A stretch of 35,403 nt of DNA from Peribacillus asahii. Lineage in GTDB: Bacteria; Bacillota; Bacilli; Bacillales; DSM-1321. The DNA lies in the NCBI RefSeq assembly GCF_003570725.1, contig NZ_QWVS01000019.1, positions 1 through 35,403 of the forward strand. Reading direction: 5' to 3'. The notes under the pieces were generated by a model. That model was not told the origin of the DNA, ran no database searches, and saw only the letters and a program-made list of their open reading frames with translations. The position numbers and the translations under genes were made by a program. Positions 8,959 to 16,179 of the stretch are shown here, piece after piece (position 1 is the first letter of the stretch; each line of letters starts with the position of its first letter).

Positions 8959-8976
8959 ACCGCAAAAATCTTGCGT
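8959..8976 (-). promoter_or_regulatory. ACCGCA / TGCG inverted repeat in the leader of the kinase operon
   Basis: ACCGCAAAAATCTTGCGT on the plus strand closely matches the inverted element upstream of the hydrolase (on the minus strand ACCGCAAAATTCTGCGGT). It lies 62 bases upstream of the chosen kinase start and downstream of the predicted promoter. Confidence 0.5.
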
Positions 8977-8985
8977 GATTGCACT

Positions 8986-9009
8986 TCATTTATAGGGGGA
9001 TTGATTCAT
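8986..9009 (-). other. Possible 7-codon leader peptide MNQSPYK
   Basis: A short frame begins with ATG after GGAGAGAGGG, a very strong ribosome binding site 5 bases away, and ends at TGA after seven codons. It lies in the predicted leader of the kinase operon. It may be a leader peptide or the surviving start of a deleted gene. Confidence 0.3.
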
Positions 9010-9091
9010 ATTTACCCTCTCTCCTCTTCTTAAGCTGTTTTGCAGCCAATACCTTCCATACTTAAGAATTTCAGCTATTGATTATGTTCTT

Positions 9092-9146
9092 ATCATACGG
9101 CTGGATCGCTCATTGAAAACCGCAAATCATCGTTTCCTTCCCGCAA
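9092..9146 (-). promoter_or_regulatory. Promoter of the kinase-regulator operon with two TGCGG half-sites
   Basis: On the minus strand, TTTTCA (9114-9119), 16 bases, then TATGAT (9092-9097). TTGCGG half-sites at 9120-9125 and 9141-9146 (21 bp apart) directly abut the -35 region, the same design as upstream of the hydrolase. Confidence 0.5.
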
Positions 9147-9210
9147 AGATTTTGATGTCTTCTGCTAACATATTGTTGGTACTGCAGAGATAAAAACACT
9201 AGATTTCGGA

Positions 9211-9245
9211 CAAAAAAATAAACCACTTGCGGTGGCTTAGTTTTC
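9211..9245 (-). terminator. Terminator after the second PAS kinase
   Basis: On the minus strand GCCAC and GTGG form a short stem around CGCAA, followed by TTTATTTTTTT. It lies 40-70 bases after the kinase stop, so the two kinase genes are separate transcripts. Confidence 0.65.
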
Positions 9246-9284
9246 TTATTTTCTATATTCTTTTAATCTGCTACTCTGCCAGCT

Positions 9285-10778
9285 TCAAGCATGAATCGGG
9301 ATCTCCACCCTAACACTTAACCCATTGTCAGGTTGTGAAAAAAACTCAATAGTCCCGTTAAGGCTTTGAACTCTCTCCCTCATCCCCGATAGTCCCATGC
9401 TTTTGAATGAAGGAGTCAATTTCTCCGTTGCAAAACCTTTACCGTCATCTGAATAATGAAGATGAAGTTTTTCAGCTTGTCTGTAGAGATGAAAATATAG
9501 CTGAGCGGCTTCGGAATGTTTAACGGCATTGTTAAGTAACTCTTGGACAATACGATACATCCCGATTGTTTCTTCCTCAGATAATTCAAGATTATGTGCA
9601 TGTTCCGTTGTAAACGTAATTTTAAAGGCAGAGGATAATTGAGTATAATCGAAAAGATTTTCTAAAGAACGGATCAGTCCTACTTCTTTTAAAAGTGGCG
9701 GCCGCAGCTCATTGCAAGTCATTTTAATTTGATCAATTGTATTCATTAATCCCTGAATAATTCCCTTAAGCTGGTCATCCATTTCATTGCTAAAATGATG
9801 TTCCTTTAAAATCGCTTCCAGATTTCTATACAAAGCGATTTGATTCTGTAAAACCGTGTCGTGTAAATCACTGGATAATTCCATTCGTTGTTTCTCTGAT
9901 AAATTAAACAACAACCTTAATATCCACTGTGGCCTTTCATTTTTTTGAAGGGCTTTCTCCAATTGATTCATTAAATTCTCAATTACATTTAAACTTTCAA
10001 ATACCATAACCGTGTAGTAAACCAATGTTTCAAACCAAATAGCATCCATTGATTCGCTAATAGAGGATGCCTTAATCGTAAGAATATAAGCCTTCTCCTT
10101 ATAATCCCCTATTAAAATATGAATCTGCTCGTTGTCATACTGAAGCTTCCCAACGGTTAATTTAGATAAAAAAGAGGATAGCCCTAAAACGGCATCTCCT
10201 TCAAAACGTTTAAATTCCCAGTGATAAACGGTCATTTTGGGATCCGAGTTTGGAAGTACGCTTTTCAATTCGATTATCAGCCTATTATTAAGATCCAACA
10301 CCTTCATTACTGAAGAAAGATCTTGTGAATATCTTTTTAATTTATTTTGAAGTACTTGATAACGTGTTTTTCGATTCTCAAGCTCATGTTCCATATTCTT
10401 TCGCGCCGTAATATCCCGAATCGAAACGACAACTAGATTGTCAGGATGATTCTGTACAGGCATAACTCGTGATTCTAAGTACACGGTTCCACCATTCTTA
10501 TGGAACACCCGATATTCATTTACCATCGGTTCTTTTGTTAAAATCACTTTATTATGGGAGGCAATCATCCTATCTCGATCTTCTGGGTGCAGAAGATCAA
10601 ATGCATTTTTCCCCATAAAGTCTTCAGTTTCATATCCTAGAATCGCCGCAAGAGAAGGCGTAACATATTTAACTAGTTGATTTTGGTCGACAATGACAAG
10701 GATATCGAGGGTATGTTTCATAATTGTTTCAAACTCCCAATTCACATTGCCCGTTTTCTCCAAGCTTCCACCACCCAT
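9285..10778 (-). CDS. PAS-domain sensor histidine kinase (HisKA_3 type), intact paralogue, 497 aa
   Basis: Same architecture as the kinase at 7458-8897: a PAS domain (about 12-125; IVDQNQLVKYVTPSL, VVSIRDITARKNME), a helical linker, His306 in SSDLHDTVLQ, N-box ELLNNAVKHS (413-422), SDDGKGF (443-449) and G2 motif GLSGMRERV. All catalytic residues are present. It has no membrane segment, so the signal should be cytosolic (redox, ligand or gas) or come from a partner. It has no regulator of its own. The ComA-like regulator next door is the likely acceptor. An in-frame TTG six codons in, preceded by GGGTGGTGG, could be the true start. No TGCGG array is present upstream of this gene. Confidence 0.85.
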   Translation of the reverse strand: MGGGSLEKTGNVNWEFETIMKHTLDILVIVDQNQLVKYVTPSLAAILGYETEDFMGKNAFDLLHPEDRDRMIASHNKVILTKEPMVNEYRVFHKNGGTVYLESRVMPVQNHPDNLVVVSIRDITARKNMEHELENRKTRYQVLQNKLKRYSQDLSSVMKVLDLNNRLIIELKSVLPNSDPKMTVYHWEFKRFEGDAVLGLSSFLSKLTVGKLQYDNEQIHILIGDYKEKAYILTIKASSISESMDAIWFETLVYYTVMVFESLNVIENLMNQLEKALQKNERPQWILRLLFNLSEKQRMELSSDLHDTVLQNQIALYRNLEAILKEHHFSNEMDDQLKGIIQGLMNTIDQIKMTCNELRPPLLKEVGLIRSLENLFDYTQLSSAFKITFTTEHAHNLELSEEETIGMYRIVQELLNNAVKHSEAAQLYFHLYRQAEKLHLHYSDDGKGFATEKLTPSFKSMGLSGMRERVQSLNGTIEFFSQPDNGLSVRVEIPIHA

Positions 10779-10869
10779 GGGTAATTTTACCTTTCAAACC
10801 CATTTTACAACATGATTAAAAAAGCGGATAGAGGGAAAATCTTTAGGGCCAGGCACTCAAGAGATAAAT

Positions 10870-11131
10870 CTACCTCCATGAACCAGCAGTCATTTTCCAT
10901 TCTTCCCGATTCACTGTATTTTGCTTTGAATAGAGTTTTTTATAATATCCATTTTGATTCATTAGGTATTGATGATTTCCGCTTTCTACTATTTCTCCGT
11001 TTTTCACAACAAATATCTGCGTTGACAATTGTAGAAAGTCTATGCGCAATCATAATAACCGTTTTTCCTTGGCTAAACTGATTGATCGAGACTTGAACAA
11101 GCTGTTCGTTTTCATTCTTCTCCACTTTTGA
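10870..11131 (-). pseudogene. ABC exporter ATP-binding tail remnant
   Basis: The minus strand encodes the last part of an ABC-exporter ATPase: QGKTVIMIAHRLSTI (D-loop to H-loop, switch His) followed after a one-base frameshift by FVVKNGEIVESGNHQYLMNQ and GYYKKLYSKQ, then a stop at 10870. Walker A, signature motif and membrane domain are missing. This is a deletion scar of a lost transporter. Confidence 0.8.
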
Positions 11132-11190
11132 TCTATTACTCTCTATCTAAAAAAAGGTCGCAAAGGGACAAATAGAAGAGAAATTCCCCC

Positions 11191-11222
11191 CAAAAAAATC
11201 CCGAACCATTATGGATCGGGAT
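11191..11222 (-). terminator. Terminator of the HPr-kinase-like gene
   Basis: ATCCCGA (11198-11204) pairs with TCGGGAT (11216-11222) and the inner ACC/GGA extends it. On the minus strand the stem is followed by TTTTTTT and G-rich sequence. It lies 21 bases after the stop codon. Confidence 0.85.
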
Positions 11223-11243
11223 AAGCTAATATCAAAAACTATT

Positions 11244-12164
11244 CTAAGAAAATTCAGGTGCCAGACGGCTGTAAAAGTCCTCAGCGGCACTGTAGCCTTG
11301 TTGTCTGAGGTACCAGTTGTTGGCGGCGGCCTCGATTAGGCCGGCTATATCGCGACCGGGTTGCAGTTGAATTTCCATCGAAGGAATCTTAATACCCATA
11401 TAATCTGTATAAGCCGGTTCTTGTTCCAAGTCATTGTACAACGCATCTTTTTCCCATTTCGTTAGATTGATTTCTAAGGCAATACGGGTTTCATTTTGAA
11501 ATGCCTTCTGTCCATAAGAGCGAACAACATTTAACAGTCCAATGCTGCGCAGCGCCAAGAATTCCTTTGTTTTTTCGTCATGTGTTCCTAAAAGGGTTTG
11601 GGCACTCAGCTTTTTTAACACTACAATATCATCTGCGACTAATCGATGTCCTCGGCCAATTAACGTATGAGCTGTTTCACTTTTACCAACTCCTGAATCT
11701 CCACGAAGCAAAATGCCTATCCCAAATACATTGACACACACTCCATGTACAGCCATTTCAGGTGCTAATTCTTTGACCATATATGCATCGAGTTGCGCTA
11801 CAAACTCCGTCGTCGCAACAGGTTCTTTCGTCACAAGCAGTGGAATGTTCTCTTTGATACAATGTTCGGTCAGATAGGTTAGTCCATCCTCACCAGCCGT
11901 TACAATAAAACATGGTGGATGATATTGAACAATATTTCTAATCCGCATTTTTCGTTCTCTATGACTTAGCTTGTGTAAATAAGTAATTTCCTTTTTCCCT
12001 AGAACTTGAATTCGCTCGGTAGGAAAGAAGTCAAAATGACCAACAAATTCCAAACCTGGTCGATGCGCCCCTGGCTGTTTAATTTCGCTCTGTAAATGCT
12101 GCTCCCCCACTAATACATTTAAAGAAAATCTACGAGCTACCTGATCAATAGTTAATCGCTTCAC
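11244..12164 (-). CDS. Divergent HPr kinase/phosphorylase paralogue (HprK-like), 306 aa
   Basis: HprK phosphorylates or dephosphorylates Ser46 of HPr in catabolite repression. This protein has the HprK layout: an N-terminal domain (1-130), His140 (VHGVCVNVFGIG), Walker A GDSGVGKSE (155-163), the DD pair at 178-179 (HRLVADDIV) and a C-terminal PGRDIAGLIEAAANN (269-283). However, the HprK signature LEIRGLGI reads LALRSIGL (203-210): the conserved Glu is Ala and a Gly is Ser. The gene stands alone, without lgt or ppaX, so it is probably a second, specialised copy. The start is GTG with GGGGAT upstream; a TATAAT box lies at 12205-12210. Confidence 0.78.
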   Translation of the reverse strand: MKRLTIDQVARRFSLNVLVGEQHLQSEIKQPGAHRPGLEFVGHFDFFPTERIQVLGKKEITYLHKLSHRERKMRIRNIVQYHPPCFIVTAGEDGLTYLTEHCIKENIPLLVTKEPVATTEFVAQLDAYMVKELAPEMAVHGVCVNVFGIGILLRGDSGVGKSETAHTLIGRGHRLVADDIVVLKKLSAQTLLGTHDEKTKEFLALRSIGLLNVVRSYGQKAFQNETRIALEINLTKWEKDALYNDLEQEPAYTDYMGIKIPSMEIQLQPGRDIAGLIEAAANNWYLRQQGYSAAEDFYSRLAPEFS

Positions 12165-12204
12165 TTTTTTATCCCCACATTTTCTCTTAATCTTCTAAAT
12201 TTAG

Positions 12205-12210
12205 ATTATA
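12205..12210 (-). promoter_or_regulatory. Probable -10 box (TATAAT) of the HprK-like gene
   Basis: A perfect TATAAT on the minus strand preceded by TAG, 41 bases upstream of the GTG start. No good -35 box is seen 17 bases upstream (ATGAGA). Confidence 0.4.
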
Positions 12211-12321
12211 CTAGAAAAAGTAAAAAATCTCATCTATCATATGGACTCCCCGAAGAATTTTGTTCCACTTCATACATCGGACTTAAAACTTTACATTATT
12301 TCGGGCTAGAATAACTAAAAT

Positions 12322-12350
12322 AAAAACTCTTTCTCACTATAGAAAAAGAG
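12322..12350 (-). terminator. Terminator downstream of the broken desR
   Basis: CTCTTT (12327-12332) pairs with AAAGAG (12345-12350). The minus strand continues with TTTTTATTTTAG. It probably was the end of the des-desR operon. Confidence 0.55.
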
Positions 12351-12435
12351 CTCAAAAGAAATTCTATTTCAGTACAACATCGTTGCCTTTCTCTCAAGGA
12401 GGTTGCTTAGATGTGATGTATTGTTTGAATGAATG

Positions 12436-12992
12436 TTAAACAGATTCTATCCAGTTGGCAACTTCATTTTATTCATGACTGTTGAGAAGTAATTTCTAAC
12501 CGTTCCAACTGTGTTACTTCGCTGATTAGAAAGTTCATTGGTAATTTGACCATCGTCCACCAGTTCTGGCACTGGTATTTCCTGTTCGTTATCACTCGAA
12601 TTATCATCTATTAATTCAGGAGAATAAATTTGCTTTCCGTCCATAATACGGCGAATCGAGCAGACTAATTCCTCGCTTGGACTGTCCTTCAATAAATAAC
12701 CTCTTACACCCGCTTTTAGTACACGTTTGAAATAACCAGTCCTTGCGAAGGTTGTGAAAATGATGACCTTGCATTCTGTTGACATTAAAACATCTGCTGC
12801 CTCAAGTCCGCTCATTTCAGGCATCTCTATATCCATAATACAAACATCGGGCTGCAATTGGCGCACAAGAGTAAGGGCTTCTTCTCCATTCCTGGCCTGA
12901 CCAACCACTTCCATATCTTCCTCCAAATCGAGCAGGGAGCCTATTACCCCCAACAGCATTTCCTGATCCTCAGCAATGACAATTCGAATCAT
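12436..12992 (-). pseudogene. desR: DesR-like response regulator with a broken DNA-binding domain
   Basis: The receiver domain is intact and very close to DesR as I recall it: IAEDQEMLLG, the phospho-acceptor Asp54 in CIMDIEMPEMSGLEAA, TTFARTGYF, AGVRGYLLKDSPSEEL. From about residue 130 the match decays. The usual LTDREKEVLELVADG reads EIPVPELVDDG, the helix TVGTVRNYFSTVMNKM remains, and then the frame shifts. The other frame continues EVANWIESV before a stop at 12436, matching the lost EVKNRIEAI. DesR normally activates des when membranes are too ordered. Here it probably cannot bind DNA properly. The kinase desK, which belongs between des and desR, is absent: only 79 bases separate the two. 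Confidence 0.7.
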
Positions 12993-13071
12993 TTAAGTTT
13001 CCCCCCCTATCTGGAAGCTACTATTAAACAGAGACCCTCCATAAATAAAGGAGAGTCAATAGATGGTGAAG

Positions 13072-14103
13072 TTACAGTTCAGTTTTTACTTGAACGGAAA
13101 TTTTATTTTTAGCTAAAGCTTTGACGTCCTTAAAACTCACGAAATTCTTATTTTCCTCATCCCATAGACGGAAACGGAGCGACTTCAAACTTGTAGCAAG
13201 AGAAATCGTCGGTACGTTTTGTAATGGAGGCGTATTTTTGTGTGCCTCTTCTAGTTTATAGTTAGGAACCCGTGGACTTAAATGATGAACATGGTGAAAC
13301 CCAATATTTCCGGTTAAGAATTGGATGATTTTTGGAAGCTTATAGAAGGAACTTCCTTCCACAGCTGCTTTCACATATTCCCAATCTTTGTCTTCTTCAA
13401 AATAAGAGTCCTCAAAAGTATGCTGTACATAAAACAGCCAAATACCTATTGAACCTGATAGTAAGAAAATAGATCCTTGCACTAGAAGAAATGACTGCCA
13501 TCCAATTGCCATACAGAGCACTACGATTAAAGCAACGATAAGAACATTCGTCAAATACGTGTTCATACGTTCTTTCTTTCTAGCACCTTTACGGTTAAAT
13601 CTGTTTTTAAGAGCGAATACATAAATCGGCCCTAATCCGAACATAACGAATGGATTACGGTAAAAACGATAGGCCAAACGAAGTTTAAGTGGTGCTGTTA
13701 CATATTCCTCCACTGTAAGCGTCCAAATATCTCCTGTACCTCTTTTATCTAAGTTACCACTTGTCGCGTGATGAACAGAATGCTCATGTCCCCATTTATC
13801 AAAAGGGAATAACGTTAAAACACCCATAGCTGTCCCAACTATTCGATTGGCACGGCGGTTTCTTAAAAAAGAATGATGCGTGCAATCATGAAATATAATA
13901 AAAATTCTTGTCAGAAATCCTGCAGCTAACACAATAGGAACTAATGCTAACCAATAAGAAACGGACAGACTTATATAGGCAAGATACCATAATGTAATAA
14001 ATGGCACGACTGTATTAATAAGCTGCCATACACTTTCTTTTGTCGTTGATTTTTCAAAAGGAGCCACTTGTTTTCTCAAAGTTTTTGTATTTTGTAAGGT
14101 CAT
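13072..14103 (-). CDS. des: Acyl-lipid desaturase (Des type), 343 aa
   Basis: An integral membrane di-iron desaturase that adds a cis double bond to fatty acids in membrane phospholipids, which keeps membranes fluid in the cold. The three histidine boxes are present: HDCTHH (72-77), HEHSVHH (106-112) and HHVHH (270-274), plus His228. Hydrophobic helices lie near 30-70, 88-100, 185-205 and 205-225. The length matches Bacillus Des (about 350 aa). AAGGAAGG lies upstream of the ATG. Its promoter has TATAAT but a poor -35 and a repeat just upstream, which is the layout of an activator-dependent gene; the activator desR is broken and desK is gone. Confidence 0.9.
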   Translation of the reverse strand: MTLQNTKTLRKQVAPFEKSTTKESVWQLINTVVPFITLWYLAYISLSVSYWLALVPIVLAAGFLTRIFIIFHDCTHHSFLRNRRANRIVGTAMGVLTLFPFDKWGHEHSVHHATSGNLDKRGTGDIWTLTVEEYVTAPLKLRLAYRFYRNPFVMFGLGPIYVFALKNRFNRKGARKKERMNTYLTNVLIVALIVVLCMAIGWQSFLLVQGSIFLLSGSIGIWLFYVQHTFEDSYFEEDKDWEYVKAAVEGSSFYKLPKIIQFLTGNIGFHHVHHLSPRVPNYKLEEAHKNTPPLQNVPTISLATSLKSLRFRLWDEENKNFVSFKDVKALAKNKISVQVKTEL

Positions 14104-14143
14104 TTTATTTAAAATTCCTTCCTTGTTTCTATCGTTATGTCTA

Positions 14144-14213
14144 ATTATAAAGGAAGAAAATTGGAGTTGTTAGTAGTAGGTGTCATGTATGGAGTATGAT
14201 AAATGTCATATAC
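14144..14213 (-). promoter_or_regulatory. des promoter with candidate DesR site
   Basis: On the minus strand TATAAT (14144-14149) has a weak TAACAA 17 bases upstream. TGTCAT occurs at 14181 and 14204, and GTATGA-N6-TCATAT (14194-14211) forms an imperfect palindrome. The position (about -40 to -75) is where a DesR-type activator would bind. I assign it by position only. Confidence 0.4.
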
Positions 14214-14645
14214 AAGTTAATAATACGGAAAAACCTAACATTAAAAACCTCCCCCAAATGGAAAGGCTTTGTTCTCACGGGGACATCTCTTCTATTAGTC
14301 TCTTTGCAGAGCCCCCAAAATTCCCTCATTCAAATAAATTTAGTTCAGAAAAATAATTAATATAGTAGATATTAAATGCATTTAGAATGAATTCAATATT
14401 AAAAGCGCATAAAAGGATTTTAAAATTGAATCTCTTTATGATTGATGATTCGCTTAGAAATGACATCCTAAATTATTTATTAAATCACCCTCAGGATTGG
14501 TTCTCTTATATCCTTTACCAACCTCAACGTTCGCACAACCTGCTAAGGAATTTATCCCTTTGATAAAACGCATTTATTCATAAGGAGAAATTACCTGGCA
14601 TTTGAATTTATTTTTCAACCATCCTATTAAATGGAGGTGAAAACA
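14214..14645. other. Intergenic stretch without a recognised gene
   Basis: About 430 bases. No frame with a ribosome binding site is seen before the small gene at 14646. A GC-richer stretch at 14248-14330 may be remnant DNA. The promoter of the next gene should be in 14540-14630. Confidence 0.4.
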
Positions 14646-14798
14646 ATGGCAGATATAAATCCTATTGAATATACAGGGAAAGTCCTGGATAAAAGAAATA
14701 CCCTTACTGGTCCTGACGATTCAGGTAAACGATCCTATCCCGCTCCCCCAAAACATGTATCTATTCAGCAGCCAAATAGTACAAATGAGAAAAGTTAA
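14646..14798 (+). CDS. Small conserved-looking hydrophilic protein, 50 aa
   Basis: ATG is preceded by GGAGGTG at ideal spacing. The 50-residue product is polar and Pro/Ser/Asn-rich (MADINPIEYTGKVLDKRN, then TGPDDSGKRSYPAPPKHV), with no hydrophobic segment and probably no fold of its own. A terminator hairpin follows 18 bases after the stop. I recognise no family. Short proteins of this kind, next to yteA, are common in spore formers, but a spore role is only a guess. Confidence 0.6.
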   Translation: MADINPIEYTGKVLDKRNTLTGPDDSGKRSYPAPPKHVSIQQPNSTNEKS

Positions 14799-14813
14799 TA
14801 AATAATGAGAAAA

Positions 14814-14844
14814 GTCTGTCGCCACCCTTATAAGCTGGCGACAG
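14814..14844. terminator. Terminator shared by two convergent small genes
   Basis: CTGTCGCCA (14816-14824) pairs perfectly with TGGCGACAG (14836-14844). The minus-strand side continues with ACTTTTCTC, the plus-strand side with GAATTTCCCC. It sits between the 50-aa gene (plus) and the 52-aa gene (minus). Confidence 0.7.
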
Positions 14845-14871
14845 GAATTTCCCCTTTATATTTGGCTTGTT

Positions 14872-15030
14872 TTATACTTTCCTTCCCGTAGCCCCCACCG
14901 ACTTGTCTGAATTTCCTCGATTGTTATATTCTTCGTCATTTATTCCTTCCGACTGATTTCCTCCGCCTAAATATTGTCCCTCGTGTTTTTTCTGGGTTTT
15001 AATAAATTTATCGAAATCAAGGTTCACCAT
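14872..15030 (-). CDS. Small hydrophilic Gly/Asn-rich protein, 52 aa
   Basis: ATG with AAGGGGG eight bases upstream opens a 52-codon frame (MVNLDFDKFIKTQKKHEG, then YLGGGNQSEGINDEEYN and SVGATGRKV). The protein is polar, with no Cys and no membrane segment. It converges on the 50-aa gene with a shared terminator. It matches no family I know; the composition resembles small spore or stress proteins, which is an inference. Confidence 0.55.
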   Translation of the reverse strand: MVNLDFDKFIKTQKKHEGQYLGGGNQSEGINDEEYNNRGNSDKSVGATGRKV

Positions 15031-15208
15031 CGTAAGTCCCCCTTAAGTTTTTATTGCTTTCGTAATCTTAAGATACACCTTAAGAACTTTTTTATTCGAT
15101 GAGGAAATATAAGTACATTAACTTCCTTACATAATTGGCACCAATAAACATGAAAATATAAAGAAGATGTATTTCATATCAATGAAACTTCACGAAAGGG
15201 GTTTGTTT

Positions 15209-15976
15209 ATGATATCCTCTCAACAATTAGCAGAGTTTCGCTCACAGCTGCTTAAGGAGAAAAAAGAACTGGAAACTGAATTTCATGTAAATGATAGCTT
15301 TGGCTTTGATTGGCAACATCCTCATGAGTCTGTGGGAGAATTATCAAGCTATGATAACCATCCGGCAGATGAAGGGACAGAATTATATGAACGAGAAAAA
15401 GACCTTGCCCTTAAAGAGCATGCTACTCATCGATTAGATAATATAAACAGGGCTCTTACTGCAATGGATAATGGAACTTACGGTACGTGTGAGGTATGTG
15501 GGGAAGACATTCCATATGAAAGATTGGAGGCTCTTCCTAATACAACGTTCTGTAAAGAGCACAGCCCGGACCAAATCATATCACATGACCGTCCGGTTGA
15601 AGAAGGAGTGCTAATGCCTCCATTTGGAAAATTTGACATGGATAATCAAGATGAAAACGTTGCCTATGATGCAGAAGACACATGGCAGGATGTTGCGCAG
15701 TATGGGACATCTGAATCACCGTCAGACTTTGCTTTTACAGAGGAAAAGGATTCTTATAATGACATGTACAATGAATCACATGATCCGACGGGATATGTGG
15801 AGTCTTATGAAAACTTTATCGGGAATGATATATATGGAAAAAGTATTACCGTTTATCCAAATAGTCAGCACGAACTGTATGAGAATGAACTTGACGAAGA
15901 AGGCCTGATGACCTCATTTGGCGATTTGCCTGCCTATGAACATGATCCTTACGTCGAAGACGAGGACAAACGTTAA
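15209..15976 (+). CDS. yteA: TraR/DksA-type zinc-finger protein, YteA-like, 255 aa
   Basis: The N-terminal half is a helical hairpin (LAEFRSQLLKEKKELETEF... ALKEHATHRLDNINRAL). It is followed by a DksA/TraR zinc finger YGTCEVCGEDIPYERLEA...TTFCKEH (Cys94, Cys97, Cys115, His118). The remainder (120-255) is very acidic and Tyr/Asp/Glu-rich, as in the YteA proteins of spore-forming Bacilli. DksA proteins act in the secondary channel of RNA polymerase; for YteA this is not established. I prefer the ATG at 15209 (GAAAGGGG upstream) to the in-frame ATG at 15167. A terminator follows. Confidence 0.85.
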   Translation: MISSQQLAEFRSQLLKEKKELETEFHVNDSFGFDWQHPHESVGELSSYDNHPADEGTELYEREKDLALKEHATHRLDNINRALTAMDNGTYGTCEVCGEDIPYERLEALPNTTFCKEHSPDQIISHDRPVEEGVLMPPFGKFDMDNQDENVAYDAEDTWQDVAQYGTSESPSDFAFTEEKDSYNDMYNESHDPTGYVESYENFIGNDIYGKSITVYPNSQHELYENELDEEGLMTSFGDLPAYEHDPYVEDEDKR

Positions 15977-15990
15977 ACACAAGATCATAA

Positions 15991-16028
15991 ACAAAACCAG
16001 TTTCACTGAGGAAGCTGGTTTTGTTTTC
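15991..16028 (+). terminator. Terminator of yteA
   Basis: AAAACCAG (15993-16000) pairs with CTGGTTTT (16015-16022), extended inside by TTTC/GGAA, followed by GTTTTCTTTC. Confidence 0.9.
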
Positions 16029-16135
16029 TTTCTAATCAGCAGTCATTTATCACTAGCTTGTTCGTTTGTTTCTGCCAATCCTGCGGATACCTACTCATTC
16101 TTTTTATGAGCTCTCAACTCCTAATTCTTCGTGAA

Positions 16136-16173
16136 AACACAAAAGTACCCCTATATCAATAGAGGTACCTTTA
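16136..16173 (-). terminator. Terminator of the aldolase-like gene
   Basis: On the minus strand AAGGTACCTCT pairs with AGGGGTACTTT around a short loop, and TTTTGTGTTTTC follows. It lies directly after the stop of the gene at 16180. Confidence 0.8.
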
Positions 16174-16179
16174 GATAAC

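Noticed and set aside
8898..8984. Longer N-terminus for the kinase (start at 8984)
   Set aside because: The extension shows no PAS or other domain, has no ribosome binding site, and overlaps the operator-like inverted repeat; ATG at 8897 has GGTGGTG upstream.
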